From the NCBI GenBank assembly GCA_027919835.1, contig JANVFP010000009.1, forward strand, positions 744,001 through 808,000: 64,000 nucleotides of DNA. Reading direction: 5' to 3'. A model generated the notes under the pieces. That model had not been told where the DNA came from. It did no database searches and saw only the letters and a program-made list of their open reading frames with translations. Positions 47,400 to 59,305 of this stretch are shown piece after piece. Origin of the DNA: Lentinula raphanica. Its lineage: Eukaryota; Basidiomycota; Agaricomycetes; Agaricales; Omphalotaceae. The position numbers and the translations under genes were made by a program. Each line of letters begins with the position of its first letter. The stretch's first letter is position 1.

Positions 47400-50300
47400 A
47401 GTTCTTCCCTTACGTTCGCAGATCTGAGTGTCCTTCTGTGTATTTCCTTCATGAACTCCTGTGCAGCAGTTTCAGCCATGGAGGGGGTAGTCTGCGCAAA
47501 CGGAAAGGTTGAAGAGCTGGACCCTCCATTTTCAGGTTGAGCAGAAGCTGTGAATCCAGGTTGAGGAGCAGACCCGCTGAATCCAGGCTGAGGAGGGGAT
47601 GTGCTGAATCCAGGTTGAGGAGCTGACGCGCTGAACCCAGGTTGAGGACCGGACGCGCTGAACCCAGGTTGAGGACCGGATGCGCTGAACCCAGGTTGAG
47701 GACCGGATGCGCTGAACCCAGGTTGAGGACCGGATGCGCTGAATCCAGGCTGAGGACATCAGCAAAACTGACCTGGTGCCTAGGCTGCCTAGAGATACCC
47801 CCCAAAACCTCAGCAGCACAAAAACTTTGAATTTGCCTGAAAAAGCCTGAGCAAGCCTGAGTTTGCCTGGAAAAGCCTGGGCAAGCCTGAGTTTGCCTCA
47901 GATTTCTTTGGGTGCTTTGGGAGAGCCTAGGTTTTGGGGGGTATCTCTGGATTACCTAGGCCAAGGGTACTTTTCCTGATGGACCGGACGCGCTGAATCC
48001 AGGCTGAGGAGGGGATGTGCTGAATCCAGGCTGAGGACCGGACGCGCTGAATCCAGGTTGAGGACCCGACGCGCTGAACCCAGGTTGAGGACCCGACGCG
48101 CTGAACCCAGGTTGAGGACCCGACGCGCTGAATCCAGGTTGAGGACCCGACGCGCTGAATCCAGGTTGAGGACCCGACGCGCTGAATCCAGGTTGAGGAC
48201 CCGACGCGCTGAATCCAGGTTGAGGACCCGACGCGCTGAATCCAGGTTGAGGACCCGACGCACTGAATCCAGGTTGAGGACCCGACGCGCTGAATCCAGG
48301 TTGAGGACCCGACGCGCTGAACCCAGGTTCAGGACCGGACGCGCTGAATCCAGGCTGAGGAGCGGTTGTGCTGAACCCAGGTTGAGGAGTGGACCCGCTG
48401 AACCCAGGTTGAGAAGCAAAGCCACTAGTAAACCCTCCAAACATCCCCTGTCCAAACATTCCAGGGAATTGCATGGCAAAATTTCCACAGCTGGGTTGAG
48501 TGGTAGAGGGTCCAGCCTCAGGTTGAGTGGTAGAGGGTCCGGCCTGAGAGGAAGGTTGGGTGGGTGGTGGGAATGATGATTGGGTGGAGGCTGCAGGTGA
48601 AGGTTGATTGGTGGAACAGCTTTGCGCAGCAGAGGATAGTTTCTGAGAGACAGTTCATTTCTGTCAGTTGGACTAAAGCCAGCGATATTTAACTCACCTG
48701 TAGCTGTTCCTTCGCAATGAAATGAGCTTTCTGAAGCTCTGACTTGTCTTGCAAAGTTTGTGTATGAAGTTTCTGTAGTAATTTCAACCATTAGGGCTTG
48801 ATTACTCAAGGAAGACAAAATGTTTCCCAACCTTGAGTTCTTCATAAGCAGCTTGTAAAGCATCATGCCTAGTCTAAAGCAAAGGTGAGTCCTGACTAAT
48901 AGGCAGCACTCATAACGCACTTTGACTACAAAACCTGAGTTCCAAGGACTGATTGAGGTTTGACTCATCTGCCTCTCCAACTCTTCGATATGATTTGATT
49001 GACGCTGAATAGCAAAGTCCGAAATCGCGTTAGTTAAAGCATTCGGTTATAAATCAAGTTTATCCAACCTGCATTTCTTGACACTTGAGCTGCAAATCGG
49101 TTTGGGCTTTAAATCCAGCGAGGTCCATTGAGGCGACCTTTTGCTCTAGGTCGCCAATCTTGTTCTCTAGTTCCAGTCTGATTTGCTGGAAGCTCTCTTG
49201 GTCTTTGTGCTGTTTTGCTCTCAGTTTTGCCGTTTCAGCTTCAGCCCTCTGGGTGGATTGTTGAGCCATTTGAAGTTCGCTCTGAGCCTCATCGTCAGAA
49301 CATCACCAACTGAGATGAAGACTGACAACTGACCTCTCTGCGTTCTTTATCTAACTTGTAAGTCTTCGCCTCCTCAGTCAATGTCTAGACAACAATCAGG
49401 GTCTACCAAAAAGCAAAAAGAGCAAATTAAATCATACTCGTAGCTGAGTGGAACCGTCTTGCGATCTCTGGTTGGAGTTTTCATATAGAGTCTTCCAATG
49501 AGTCACAGAGGCTTGAGCTTCTGCAAGAGAGTCTCCCTGGGTTTTGTGTTCGTTTTGAAGGGATGTAAATTTTCTCTGAGCATTGTGGGAAGCGGACACC
49601 CTTTTTAAACGAGAGAGCTAGAAAGAGAAGAGCAATGAAATGCCTACCTCGAGGTCTTCTTTTCCAGACTTGAAGGAATCCACATCTCTCTTGAAAACCT
49701 TTAGGGATGCAGAAGTTGCGCGGTGATCTTCCTGGGGAAGAGTTAGTAGGAAGCCAAGGTCTGGCTGTAAGTTTATCTCACCTCTACTTTGTCTTTCTCC
49801 GCCCGAAGTGTCTCCAACTGCTTTTGAAGACCTTCGACCTTCAACACGGCATCCTCATACTGTGTTTTCCAGCTCGTCCCTGAGGTTTGAGCCTCTGCAA
49901 GAGACTCTCCCCGGGTTTTGTGTTCATTCTGGAGGGATGTGTATTTTCTCTGGCGTATTTTGAGCGACAAAGCTGTAGAAGAGAAGAAGGATGGATACTT
50001 ACCTCGAGGTTTTCTTTTCCAGACTTGAAAAATTCCGCGTCTTTCTTGAAAACCTCTAGGGATACAGAAGTCGCGCGATAATTTTCCTGGGGAAGAGTTA
50101 GTAGGAAGCCAAAGTCTAGCTGTAAGTTTATCTCACCTCTACTTTGTCTTTCTCCACCCGAAGTGTCTCCAACTGCTTTTGAAGACCTTCAACCTTCAAC
50201 ACGGCATCCTCATACTGTGTTTTCCAGCTCGTCCCTGAGGTTTGAGCCTCTGCAAGAGACTCTCCCCGGGTTTTGTGTTCATTCTGGAGGGATGTGTATT

Positions 50301-53300
50301 TTCTCTGGCGTGTTTTGAGCGACAAAGCTGTAGAGGAGAAGAAGGACGGATACCTACCTCGACGTCTTCTTTTCCAGATTTGAAAAGTTCCGCGTCTTTC
50401 TTGAAAACCTCTAGGGATACAGAAGTCGTGCGATAATTTTCCTGTTGCAGAGTTAGTAGAAAACCAAGGTCTGGCTGTTTGCTATCTCACTTCTACTTTG
50501 TCTTTCTCCGCCCGAAGTGTCTCCAACTGCTTTTGAAGACCTTCGACCTTCAACACGGCATCCTCATACTGAGTTTTCCAGCTCGTCCCTGAGGTTTGAG
50601 CCTCTGCAAGAGACTCACCCCGGGTTTTGTGTTCATTCTGGAGGGATGTGTATTTTCTCTGGCGTGTTTTGAACGACAAAGCTGTAGAGGAGAAGAAGAA
50701 CGGATACTTACCTCAAGGTCTTCTTTTCCAGACTTGAAAAATTCTGCATCTTTTTTGAAAACCTCTAGGGATACAGAAGTCGCGCGATAATTTTCCTGGG
50801 GAAGAGTTAGTAGGAAGCCAAAATCTAGCTATTTTATCTCACCTCTACTTTGTCTTTCTCCGCCCGAAGTGCCTCCAACTGCTTTTGAAGACCTTCTACC
50901 TTCGACACGGCATCCTCATACTGAGTTTTCCAGCTCGTCCCTGAGGCTTGAGCCTCTGCAAGAGACCCTGCCCGGTCTTGTTGTTCAATCTGGAGGGTTG
51001 CGTATTTTCTCTGGCGTATTTTGAGGGACAAAGCTGTAGAGGAGAAGAAGGACGGATACCTACCTCGACGTCTTCTTTTCCAGATTTGAAAAGTTCCGCG
51101 TCTTTCTTGAAAACCTCTAGGGATACAGAAGTCGTGCGATAATTTTCCTGTTGCAGAGTTAGTAGAAAACCAAGGTCTGGCTGTTTGCTATCTCACTTCT
51201 ACTTTGTCTTTCTCCGTCCGAAGTGTCTCCAACTGCTTTTAAAGACCTTCTACCTTCGACACGGCATCCTCATACTGAGTTTTCCAGCTCATCCCTGAGG
51301 CTTGAGCCTCTGCAAGAGACCCTGCCCGGGTTTGCTGTTCAATCTGGAGGGTTGCATATTTTCTCTGGCGTGTTTTGAACGACAAAGCTGTAGAGGAGAA
51401 GAAGAACGGATACTTACCTCAAGGTCTTCTTTTCCAGACTTGAAAAATTCTGCATCTTTTTTGAAAACCTCTAGGGATACAGAAGTCGCGCGATAATTTT
51501 CCTGTTGCAGAGTTAGTAGAAAACCAAGGTCTGGCTGTTTGCTATCTCACCTCGGCTTTGTCCTTCTCAGCCTGGAGCGTCTCTGTTTGGCTCTGGAGAC
51601 CTGCAACCTTTGACACGGCATCCTCATACTGAGTTTTCCAGCTTGTTCCTGAGACTTGAGCTTCTTGTAGAGAACGATCTTTGTCCTGTAGTTCTCTCTG
51701 ATAAAAATAGAAGTCAGGAATTAGCAAAGTGCATCTCCCAATCAGAACCTCTTACAGAAGCAGCTTCAAATTTACACCGCCAATCTTGAGCTGCTGTATG
51801 GGATTCTTCAAGTCTGTTTTTCTCTTCTTGAGCTTGAGTTAACCGGACTTGAAGATTCTGGACAGCTGAAAGGTGCTCGCTCTAGGTACAGGTGACTAAG
51901 GTCGGGACGCCAGTGCGAGAAGAGGAGACTCACCTCCAGCTTGAGTTTCTCTTCCTGAGCTTTGGTCAACGCTACCTCGACAGACATGAGCTGCTCTTCC
52001 TGCTTAGAGGTGACTCGGCATACCGGTGAACCAGTCTCGACATGTTACTCACCTGCAGTATGTCCTTCTTGCTTATGTGTCCTGTGAATTCCTTTTGCAA
52101 GTTTTCCCGAAGATTGTGATATTCTTCTTGCTTGTTGATCAATTGCTCTTGTGCTTCTTTGAGAGAGTTTCGCAGAGTCTCTACTTCAGATTGTTGCGAG
52201 GCAAGCTCTTTCTATGTTGCAGTCAGATGAGCAGATGAGGCTGGCATTAATATGTCATTACCTCTAGGCTTTCTTTGCCCAGTCTGTAGTCATTTCCATC
52301 GGTCTTCAAGATGTCGAGTGAGACACAGACAGCGCGATGTTCTTGCTATGGAAAGAATCAGAAGCGAACCTACAACGCGTTCGTTCAGAAAGTTACCTCA
52401 AGATTTTCCTTCCCAGTTCGAGCTTCGTTTAACTCCCTTGCTAGGCTTTCTGCGGCAATGCGATGTTCATCCTGTCAACAGACCTAAGAGGGCGCAGTGG
52501 CAAGAGTGGTTTTGGGCTTAGCTTGCCTCCAGGTTCGCCTTCTCTAGTCTGGACGCCTGAAGTTTGTCCCGTAAAGCTTCCAACATAGACAACATACTGT
52601 GCTCCTTCTACAGAATCATGATCAGCCGAAACCAAGATTGAAAGACTCTCTGATTACCCACGTCCTCCTGTTCAGTGTCTGCCACTGACGCCCATATGGT
52701 TTCAGCCTCGGCTTGCAGTGCGGCAAGATTCTCCTGCAAGAGTAGTAAGTAAGCATGAGACCCTGAAGCAGTCCTTGAAGTGTACGCGCCAACAGTTCTT
52801 CGTGTTGTCTTCGCCATTTTGCAGTTGCAGAATTTGCCTCCTCCAGGGATTCCTGCAGAGCTTGTGGTGAAGCATCTTTGTCCACTTGCGGCTTTGAGAA
52901 TGAGTTGAAAACGAGGCTCAAAATTCTTGTGAGTTGGGGCTTACTCGAAGTTGGTCGGTTTCCACCTTATCAGTCTCTAATTGTTTTCGGACGCCTTCCA
53001 ATGATTCACAGGCTTTTCGGTGATCCTCCTATGGCGATGTGAGTACTGGTGTGTTGAACAGAAGTATGAACTTACGCTCAAGCGTTCATGCGAGGCTTTC
53101 CACTGAAGACACGTCCCTTCTGTGATATGGAGTAGATTGCTAAGCTGTCGATTCTCTTTCTCTAACCTCGCTTTCTCCCTTGCTGCGTTAAGTCCACCAG
53201 GTGTATTAGCCTGAATTAGATACTGTCAAGTCAGCTTCGATAGCTTGGAAAATAGGGCGCCACAAACGCACATCGAAAAGCCGCAAATCAGCGCGAGCCT

Positions 53301-53814
53301 GGTCCCGTTCTGACTTTAGCTGATTACCATTGATCAGCAACTTATCGCGCTCATTCTGAAAACTGATCAGTGACGATTGTATATACCAGTTTGAACTGAG
53401 CTTGCCTTCAGTCTGTTGTAGTCAGCATTCTATAATGAGTACAATGAGTTTAAATTTTCTTCTTCATGGACAGGTCCAGATTGACCTTCGATCCTTCTCT
53501 CAATTTCTTGTTCTCATTTTGTAGATTCTGCACGATTTGCCCCAGTTCTTGTACTTCCTGCTTGAACTTTTCTATCAGGGCTTCTTGTTCGACTGCGCGA
53601 ACCTTCGCTGGCTACAGCACCGAGAATGATGAGTTTTCAGTTCTCAGAAGTATTCTTGGAAAATGTATATAATGCTCACGTATAGGTTTGGTTCGTCATC
53701 TGTCACGTTTTCAACCCGGCCTCGCTTTCCGATTGTCTAAGAATACATTTCAGCAAGGTAGAGGAGATTTCTGAGATTAGAGCCACTCACCGGAGGTGGT
53801 TCAGAACTAGACAT
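47400..53814 (-). CDS. Long coiled-coil protein with duplicated exons and PGFSASGPQ repeats
   Basis: It starts MSSSEPPP (53814), then TIGKRGRVENVTDDEPNL and PAKVRAVEQEALIEKFKQEV, and runs through more than 20 short coiled-coil exons. In the middle, one exon (SLAEAQTSGTSWKTQYEDAV...LQKQLETLRAEKDKVE) is present about six times at a spacing of about 354 bp. The C-terminal part is a 9-residue repeat, PGFSASGPQ, encoded by a 27-bp minisatellite. One duplicated exon has a CAA-to-TAA stop (51239-51241), and a 223-bp inserted element interrupts the 27-bp array. The full protein is therefore made only if that exon is skipped and the insert is spliced. Function is unknown; the composition suggests a scaffold. 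Confidence 0.55.
47541..48420 (-). repeat. 27-bp coding minisatellite (PGFSASGPQ), about 8 + 15 units
   Basis: The plus-strand unit is close to GGACCCGACGCGCTGAATCCAGGTTGA. About 8 units lie at 47541-47757 and about 15 at 47981-48420, separated by a 223-bp insert. Units vary at a few positions (CCG/CCC, AAT/AAC, GGTT/GGCT). Confidence 0.85.
47758..47980. mobile_element. MITE-like element in the 27-bp array, 223 bp
   Basis: It starts ATCAGCAAAACTGACCTGG and ends with the imperfect inverse, CCAAGGGTACTTTTCCTGAT. Inside lie near-perfect arms AGAGATACCCCCCAAAACCT and the inverse AGGTTTTGGGGGGTATCTCT. It is flanked by GGAC on both sides, a 4-bp duplication within the repeat unit. Short GCCTGA/GCAAGCCTGA repeats fill the centre. 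It contains no coding sequence. Confidence 0.75.
49430..51560 (-). repeat. Tandem exon-intron repeat, about 354 bp x 6
   Basis: Equivalent points at 49887, 50242, 50596, 50948 and 51302 are 352-355 bp apart, with a more diverged unit near 49520. Each unit holds one coiled-coil exon and its introns. Some neighbours differ by only a few bases, showing recent unequal crossover or conversion. Confidence 0.85.
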
Positions 53815-54180
53815 TGCGTTGAACAATCATGTACAGCAAGTACAGCTGTCCCGAGCCCATGCGCCAGATGCAGTGTCACATGTCATTGGGTCCTAGGTAG
53901 TCCTGGGCGTCAATAACTTTGGCGCCAATTCAGAGAATTCCTATTAGCTATCCCTCATCTATTCCCTTGCTTTGCCCTCAATACGCATTGGCCTCAGCTG
54001 TATCTCTCGGTCAAAGTCAGCTCATAATCCATAGCATATGCATAGCTGCATCTCAACGCCTTGTAATTGCCAAAAGTAAGTGTTATTGCAAAATCTGCCA
54101 CGCGCTCAAGCATCCCTTTGTTAGGTTCAGCCTTTAAAAGAATGGATTAGTTCGATCCTTCATCTCTTTCTCATACCACC
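53815..54180. promoter_or_regulatory. Divergent promoter region
   Basis: The coiled-coil gene leaves to the left and the GRGGYN gene to the right, so both share this 366-bp gap. No clear motif was picked out. Confidence 0.35.
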
Positions 54181-54867
54181 ATGCCTTGCTGTTTTTGCAC
54201 ATCTTCCCAATCTCACTCTGTGAACCCACCTTATCCTTACCCTCATATCCAGGCCAATGCTATGCCTCCTCCACACCTTCGCACCTTGGCCACTGAATCC
54301 CCCTATCCCCACCCTCACCTCCAGGGTAATCTCAGAAATCCCTTGCTCGCTGAGCAGATTACAGCTATTAGTGAACCTCAGGCATTGATACCTAAACCAA
54401 AAGGGGAGGTATGCAGGCCGGGTCGAGGCGGTTACAATCTAGAACACGTACTTGGGTGGGACAAAGACGACCTCGAAGAAGTCAAGGTCAGTGATATCAG
54501 TTCAGGTTTATCATACATGTAACAGCAGCTTACCTCCTGCTTTTCAGAGAAGCGTCAAAGAGGTTGTGGCACAAAGGCTGGATTGTGCTAAATCTTTCAC
54601 CAAGCAGTCCACCATCTCTTTGGAAAGCGCGAGACAGGAGGCAAGTCACTTAACCCTTATCGTTTACTGCCGTATCTTAGCTGATTCCACTAGATTCTGC
54701 TCAAGTTTCCAGGATTGCAGGTGTATGCCAATCTCTGGGTTATCAACGACTTGATTCGAATCCGCTTGATGTACGAGAGGACCGCACTCAAACGTAGAGA
54801 GATATCAGCACGCGATCGCGCAGCGAAACGGGAGGCCCTCTTGAAGGCTTTATCTGAAGTGGTATAA
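54181..54867 (+). CDS. Small 'GRGGYN' family protein, 181 residues
   Basis: The exons 54181-54486, 54548-54640 and 54721-54867 sum to 546 nt. The N-terminus is Pro/His-rich; then comes GRGGYNLEHVLGWDKDDLEEVKRSVKEVV, a helical region with LDCAKSFTKQ, and a C-terminal VYANLWVINDLIRIRLMYE helix. From memory, this GRGGY...LGW layout belongs to a small multi-copy family of unknown function in mushroom genomes. The second intron uses a GC donor (GCAAGT) if the frame is right. The gene looks complete. Confidence 0.6.
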
Positions 54868-55974
54868 GCCAATGCACAAGTTACCATCACACGCTCCTCT
54901 AGCTACTTCGCCTGTATCTCCCTCCACAATGTACATGCACTCGCTACAACTTACCATAACAAACTCCTCGCCTTTACTCTAAACATTTGCAGACATACAC
55001 GCAATACCAGACCTTCCTTAGACCCTTAGAATACTGCCATAATCTTCCGACATTCATTGTCTTTCCTGATGTTACTCTAGCAAACCCTTTGATCAAGATA
55101 AGATAATAATATTAAATCATCTGTCGACTCGAATATTAATATATAAAACTAAGCGCTCAAGAGAAGTTTTGGGAGTTCGACGTCCACATTCTCTCTCTTT
55201 GAAGCTTCGCCACTGTTCTTTAATCCTCATGCTAAGTTCTGGCAACCTGTGATCTTTCTCTCAGTTCAGAATAACATGGGCACTGCAACACCCGGAGAAG
55301 AAATCGCAGCCAGCTCACCGCTCTTTCCATCTGTCACTTCCAGCAGCCCCTTCAGGGTACCAACACGTTGCGAACGATTGCAGAATTCCTCATGGCGGGT
55401 CTATGGACACCTGTCTTGACGCAGTGTGATTGTATACGGAGAGCTGAATTCAAACCAGATGTGATTTTCCATTTTGGTCATAAAGACAACACCGGTACCG
55501 GAAGTCCTTTCTTCATGGTCACGAAATTCCGGAAATGAACGTTTGTGGCAATGCTTTTCGGGCTAAGGTCGACATGATGCAAACACAATGGGGTGCTCGC
55601 AACGTCCGTAGGCACACCGATCGTGACGCAGTGTGATAATATAGAGGGGTGTATTCAAATCGATGTGGTTTCTTTGGTTTTCAATCTCTCACAGTGGCTT
55701 GTCGCCTTGCGAGCTTGCGGTCGGACTGCTTTCCAGGGTATTCAAAACCCCATCAAGGAGCAAATCGTCTATCAAAAGCTTAGTGGTTAGATTACTCTGA
55801 GGACGTTGATCCAATCACCTCTATACAGAACTCAAGGTTCTTTGAGAAGCGCCTCCTCAGATTGTACTTCACGAAGACCTTGACAGAGGGCGGAATCTGA
55901 AGGTTCTCTGAAGTTGCAAGGCAGGGGTCATTCGAGATGCTCTTACCTCCGGGGTGCACCTAACAAAGAATCAT
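54868..55974. other. Intergenic, no recognised gene
   Basis: Two stretches (about 55425 and 55633) share a CGCAGTGTGAT...TA(T)A-GAG context and look like a degenerate local duplication. No frame has a recognised family. Confidence 0.4.
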
Positions 55975-57851
55975 ACTGAAATCATCGAGTCAAAAGTCGT
56001 ACGATATGAATAAAGACATCGAAACGTACAATCGTTCTCAGAGCTATGGACAGGAGAACGTTTAGCCTGATGAAAGTATTGAAAGCCGAGACAGAAGAAG
56101 GCTTTCCGGGTGGTTGTTTGAAGGCCAATGCTGGATTCGGATGCTCCCAATATTCGTCGTCGCATTCGATGGGCATATCCAGATCATAGCTAAAAACATT
56201 TCTCAGCGAATGAATAATACGTGGAATAAAAGACTGACTCTTCGTCTTGTATGGCACATGGTCTACCCAAACCTGTGCTGAACAAACGATCCATGCAAAC
56301 CAAGACCCTTATCCAAACGAACGTCAAAATCAAGCACTGACGTATATGACGAACCCGTACTCACCAGAACGCCCTCTTCCATAGCTCATTTTCCACGGTT
56401 AAAGGCTTGTCCGCTTTACGCCGGTGTGCGCCTACATCCTGAGCAAGACGAATCCCAATACCGACCATTGTCCAGCATGAATGGGGTGCGGATGAACCTT
56501 GAAGAAATTGTACTGAGAGCTACGGAACGCCTAAGCAACGTGAGAATCGAGATGAAAATAAACACGTACGCAGTAAAATTGGAGGTCATACAGCGTCGGC
56601 GGTGCCAATAACGACTTGCGCACAACTTGGACTTGGTTGAAATATTTCCAGCCGCATGAATGCCAGGAATCGACTCCATCAAGTAAAACCCTATGGTCAT
56701 CGACATACCTTGACGCGACCGCACAGACTAACAAGACGATAGCGGCGAAACTTTCATTGTGGTAATGCAGCTTTTCGAGTACGGACCGTTCAAAAGTCGG
56801 ACGATGAAGGACAGGAAGTATGATATTGACGTTGTCGAAGTATGCGTCGATCAGAATGGTTCAGGAAAGCTGTAGCTAGGACTCGGCTTGTCAGAAGTGT
56901 TATCTTTCCACTTTTCACGAGACACGTAAGCCAAGGTTCACACAGCAGGAAAACATGGACGACATACAGGAAAGGGACGCCAGAATTCCGGCCTCCGTTC
57001 TCCCAGCACGATAGGTTTCATGTCAGTTTCCTTTCCAGTGAACTCCTGTTTGAGGTCAATCGCTGTTTTGATAAGCATAGCACCGCTCGATTTGCCGAAG
57101 AATCGATATTCGCGAGAGTCAACGTTCAGGCTCTTGAGATTGTCGACGAGCTCTAAGTGCTCCCTGTCGTCTGTGATTTGTTGGGAGGAAAGACCTGGGG
57201 ACATATCCCATCGGCGGATCGCGCTGATAGCGACTTCAGTAGTACTGTTCCGACTTGCTTCCTGGGGCGGATGTTTACGCTGCCATACATTCGATTTCGC
57301 GCTTGAGAACCCTGATTCCAGCTCTTTTGCTAGATCCAACTCCGGCATGAGATTACGGAAGAGGGCCGTCATTTTGTCTATCCGGTTTTCTAGACTTTCA
57401 ACGTATCTGAAGGCCTACGAATGAGCTGAACGAATAGCATGCAATAGTAGAAGAGACAAAGGCTTTCGGTGGTCCACGTTTCTGAACAAACCCATGAAAC
57501 CGTTTCGTATCAAGATGAGTCGACACGACACAAACCTTTGCTGCCTCTACGTACGTGCATTCAAAATTGTAGGCGATACAATTCGAGCATTGACTCCCGG
57601 GCATCTGCGTTCCATCGCCTTGCATAACGACAGAATTTAGCATCAACGTCGAACCAGGAAAGATATATGGACGTACATCGTACTACAGAGAAAAGGGTCA
57701 GCTTAGCACTTCATCAAAACATATTGAGCCTCATCTGACTTTTCTTTCGACGACATATGTCGCATGCACGCTGTATCCTCCTCTTCTTGGAGCTTTGGTA
57801 CTGCTCGTGAAAGCTTTGGTCGTCGTTGAGATCTTCTTCGTTGAACGACAT
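55975..57851 (-). pseudogene. Zn2Cys6 fungal transcription factor, 5' part only
   Basis: It starts MSFNEEDLNDDQSFHEQ at 57851. The zinc cluster ACDICRRKK-IRC-DGTQMPGSQCSNC-C is rebuilt across a 6-nt microexon (57682-57677). Linker exons read KRGPPKA, then YVESLENRIDKMTALFRNLMPELD and RFFGKSSGAMLIKTAIDLKQE. The fungal_trans domain has NIILPVLHRPTFERSVLEKLHYH, SFAAIVLLVCAVASRYVDD and LPIECDDEYW-like DMPIECDDEYWEHPNPALAFKQPPG. The match ends after NVLLSIALRTIY, and a short unrelated tail stops, so the C-terminal third is absent. Without it, DNA binding may remain but regulation would differ. I score it as a truncated copy. Confidence 0.75.
57677..57682 (-). other. 6-nt microexon inside the zinc cluster
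   Basis: On the minus strand TACGAT is preceded by CTCTGTAG and followed by GTACGT. Joined to AAGAAAA before it and GCGATGG after it, the frame reads KKIRCDGTQMPG, restoring the expected third cysteine. The flanking introns are 57 and 58 nt. Confidence 0.75.
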
Positions 57852-59170
57852 GAAAGTAATTCTCAACGTATCGAATTAGCCGAGGAAATCTTAATAGTCT
57901 TCGGTTTTGTAAGCAGAATTACGTGAGAAATTCTGTGCCTAAATAGCCGCATCCGCGGTTCACCCGCTCGTACTCCATATTTCTTGTATCTTCTAATTTT
58001 CGATACTTGCTCAGCAATAAATATTCTTAGAATCACTCTCGTGGTAAGTAGCGACAGCTCCTCATAGTGCTTCTTAGCAACAGGCTTTTCTCGAGCCTTC
58101 CAAAGTTATACATACCTCGCTGATTACGGTCTGCATGCCAATTTTGTATAAGGTACACGCAAAGAACACGTAGCGCCAACATTACGCGGGTGTTCTTGGC
58201 CATCGTACGACCTTGGTCAGCTTGGTCATTTCAGCTCCACGTTGAATCAGCTGCGCATTATCACAGATAGATTCTTGTATCAGCTTCCAGCTAAGTATAG
58301 CTATCCGTCCGCGATCGCGAGTGAGGGTTGACGTTGGACAATGGAGGCCCAGAAAGATCAACACAGAAAAAAATGCATTGCATATTATTACACTGAAGTA
58401 CACATAGAAATTGAGCTATGCACAAAGATTAAACCCTATGACAGACATGGAGAAAGATGGAGAGATGGAAAGAGAGACTAGGACGACGAATCGAGGTGAG
58501 TAAGTAGTACTAGAGTACAAGCAGAAGAAGAGATATACGATGAAAGCGATGCATAGAGGACGTATGGTGACGAGCGAGCGAGTAAGTAGTAGAGTATGAG
58601 TGACACGGGATGATGATGATGATTGCAATATAGCGGAATGAGGAGAAGAAAAAAATTTTACCTAGCGAGGAGGTAGAAGAAATACAATACACGATGCGGG
58701 AACCCATAGAAAAAAAAACAAAAACTTACACTCAGAAGAAGAGTAATCAAAGGAAACCCTTTTGGTCCGGTGGTTCAAAGTGCTGTGAGAAAGTCCAATC
58801 ATATCCAAGAAATAAAAGAAGGCCTTTATCGCCCGCCTCCAGTATTTTGCAGCGTTAACATCGTATTTTGCAGCGTTAACATCGTAATTTGCAGCGTTGA
58901 CATCATATTTTGCAGCTGACGGACTTGATGTGAAGATGACCTTGGCAAGAGGCTGAAAGTCAAGACGTATCAGTGGTTTTTCACCTGAAAGGTGAGGCAT
59001 GACTCAGACGCATTCTTTCGACTTTTCTTCAAGTTTCAAGCTTCTTCTAAAGGAGCAACGGACGTTATGATCGCAAAGTGGAGGAATTGCTTCCACTGAT
59101 CATGAAGGGGTTAGATGATGTATATTTTCCGCGATGCACCACTATGCTCACCCACAAATTACACCTGAGC
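57852..59170. other. Intergenic with a 21-bp tandem repeat
   Basis: I see no supported gene. Near 58840-58915 the unit TTTGCAGCGTTAACATCGTA is repeated about four times. Purine-rich simple sequence occupies 58430-58660. Confidence 0.5.
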
Positions 59171-59305
59171 TCGCTTCACCCAAGACTGAATCTATCACAC
59201 CTCATAGACCCTCGATCTCTCATGTATCCTTCCAATGTGTCTCGTCCAGATATCACATACGCGACCTCGGCTCTATCAAGTAAATCAAGCTCGAATGAGG
59301 CCTAG
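59171..59305 (+). pseudogene. Ty1/copia reverse-transcriptase remnant
   Basis: The frame reads LSHLIDPRSLMYPSNVSRPDITYATSALSSKS, which resembles the conserved GSLMYL-N-TRPDI-YAV-LS end of copia RT. No other retroelement domain or LTR surrounds it, and the frame stops at 59305. It is a short dead fragment, perhaps picked up with other sequence. Confidence 0.55.

Noticed and set aside
47541..48420. CRISPR-like array
   Set aside because: The 27-bp units abut with no unique spacers, encode a peptide repeat, and the genome is eukaryotic.
48058..48576. Plus-strand Arg-rich frame of repeated RTRRAE(P/S)RL
   Set aside because: It is the antisense reading of the PGFSASGPQ minisatellite; any frame of a 27-bp repeat stays open. 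The minus frame has flanking coiled-coil exons.
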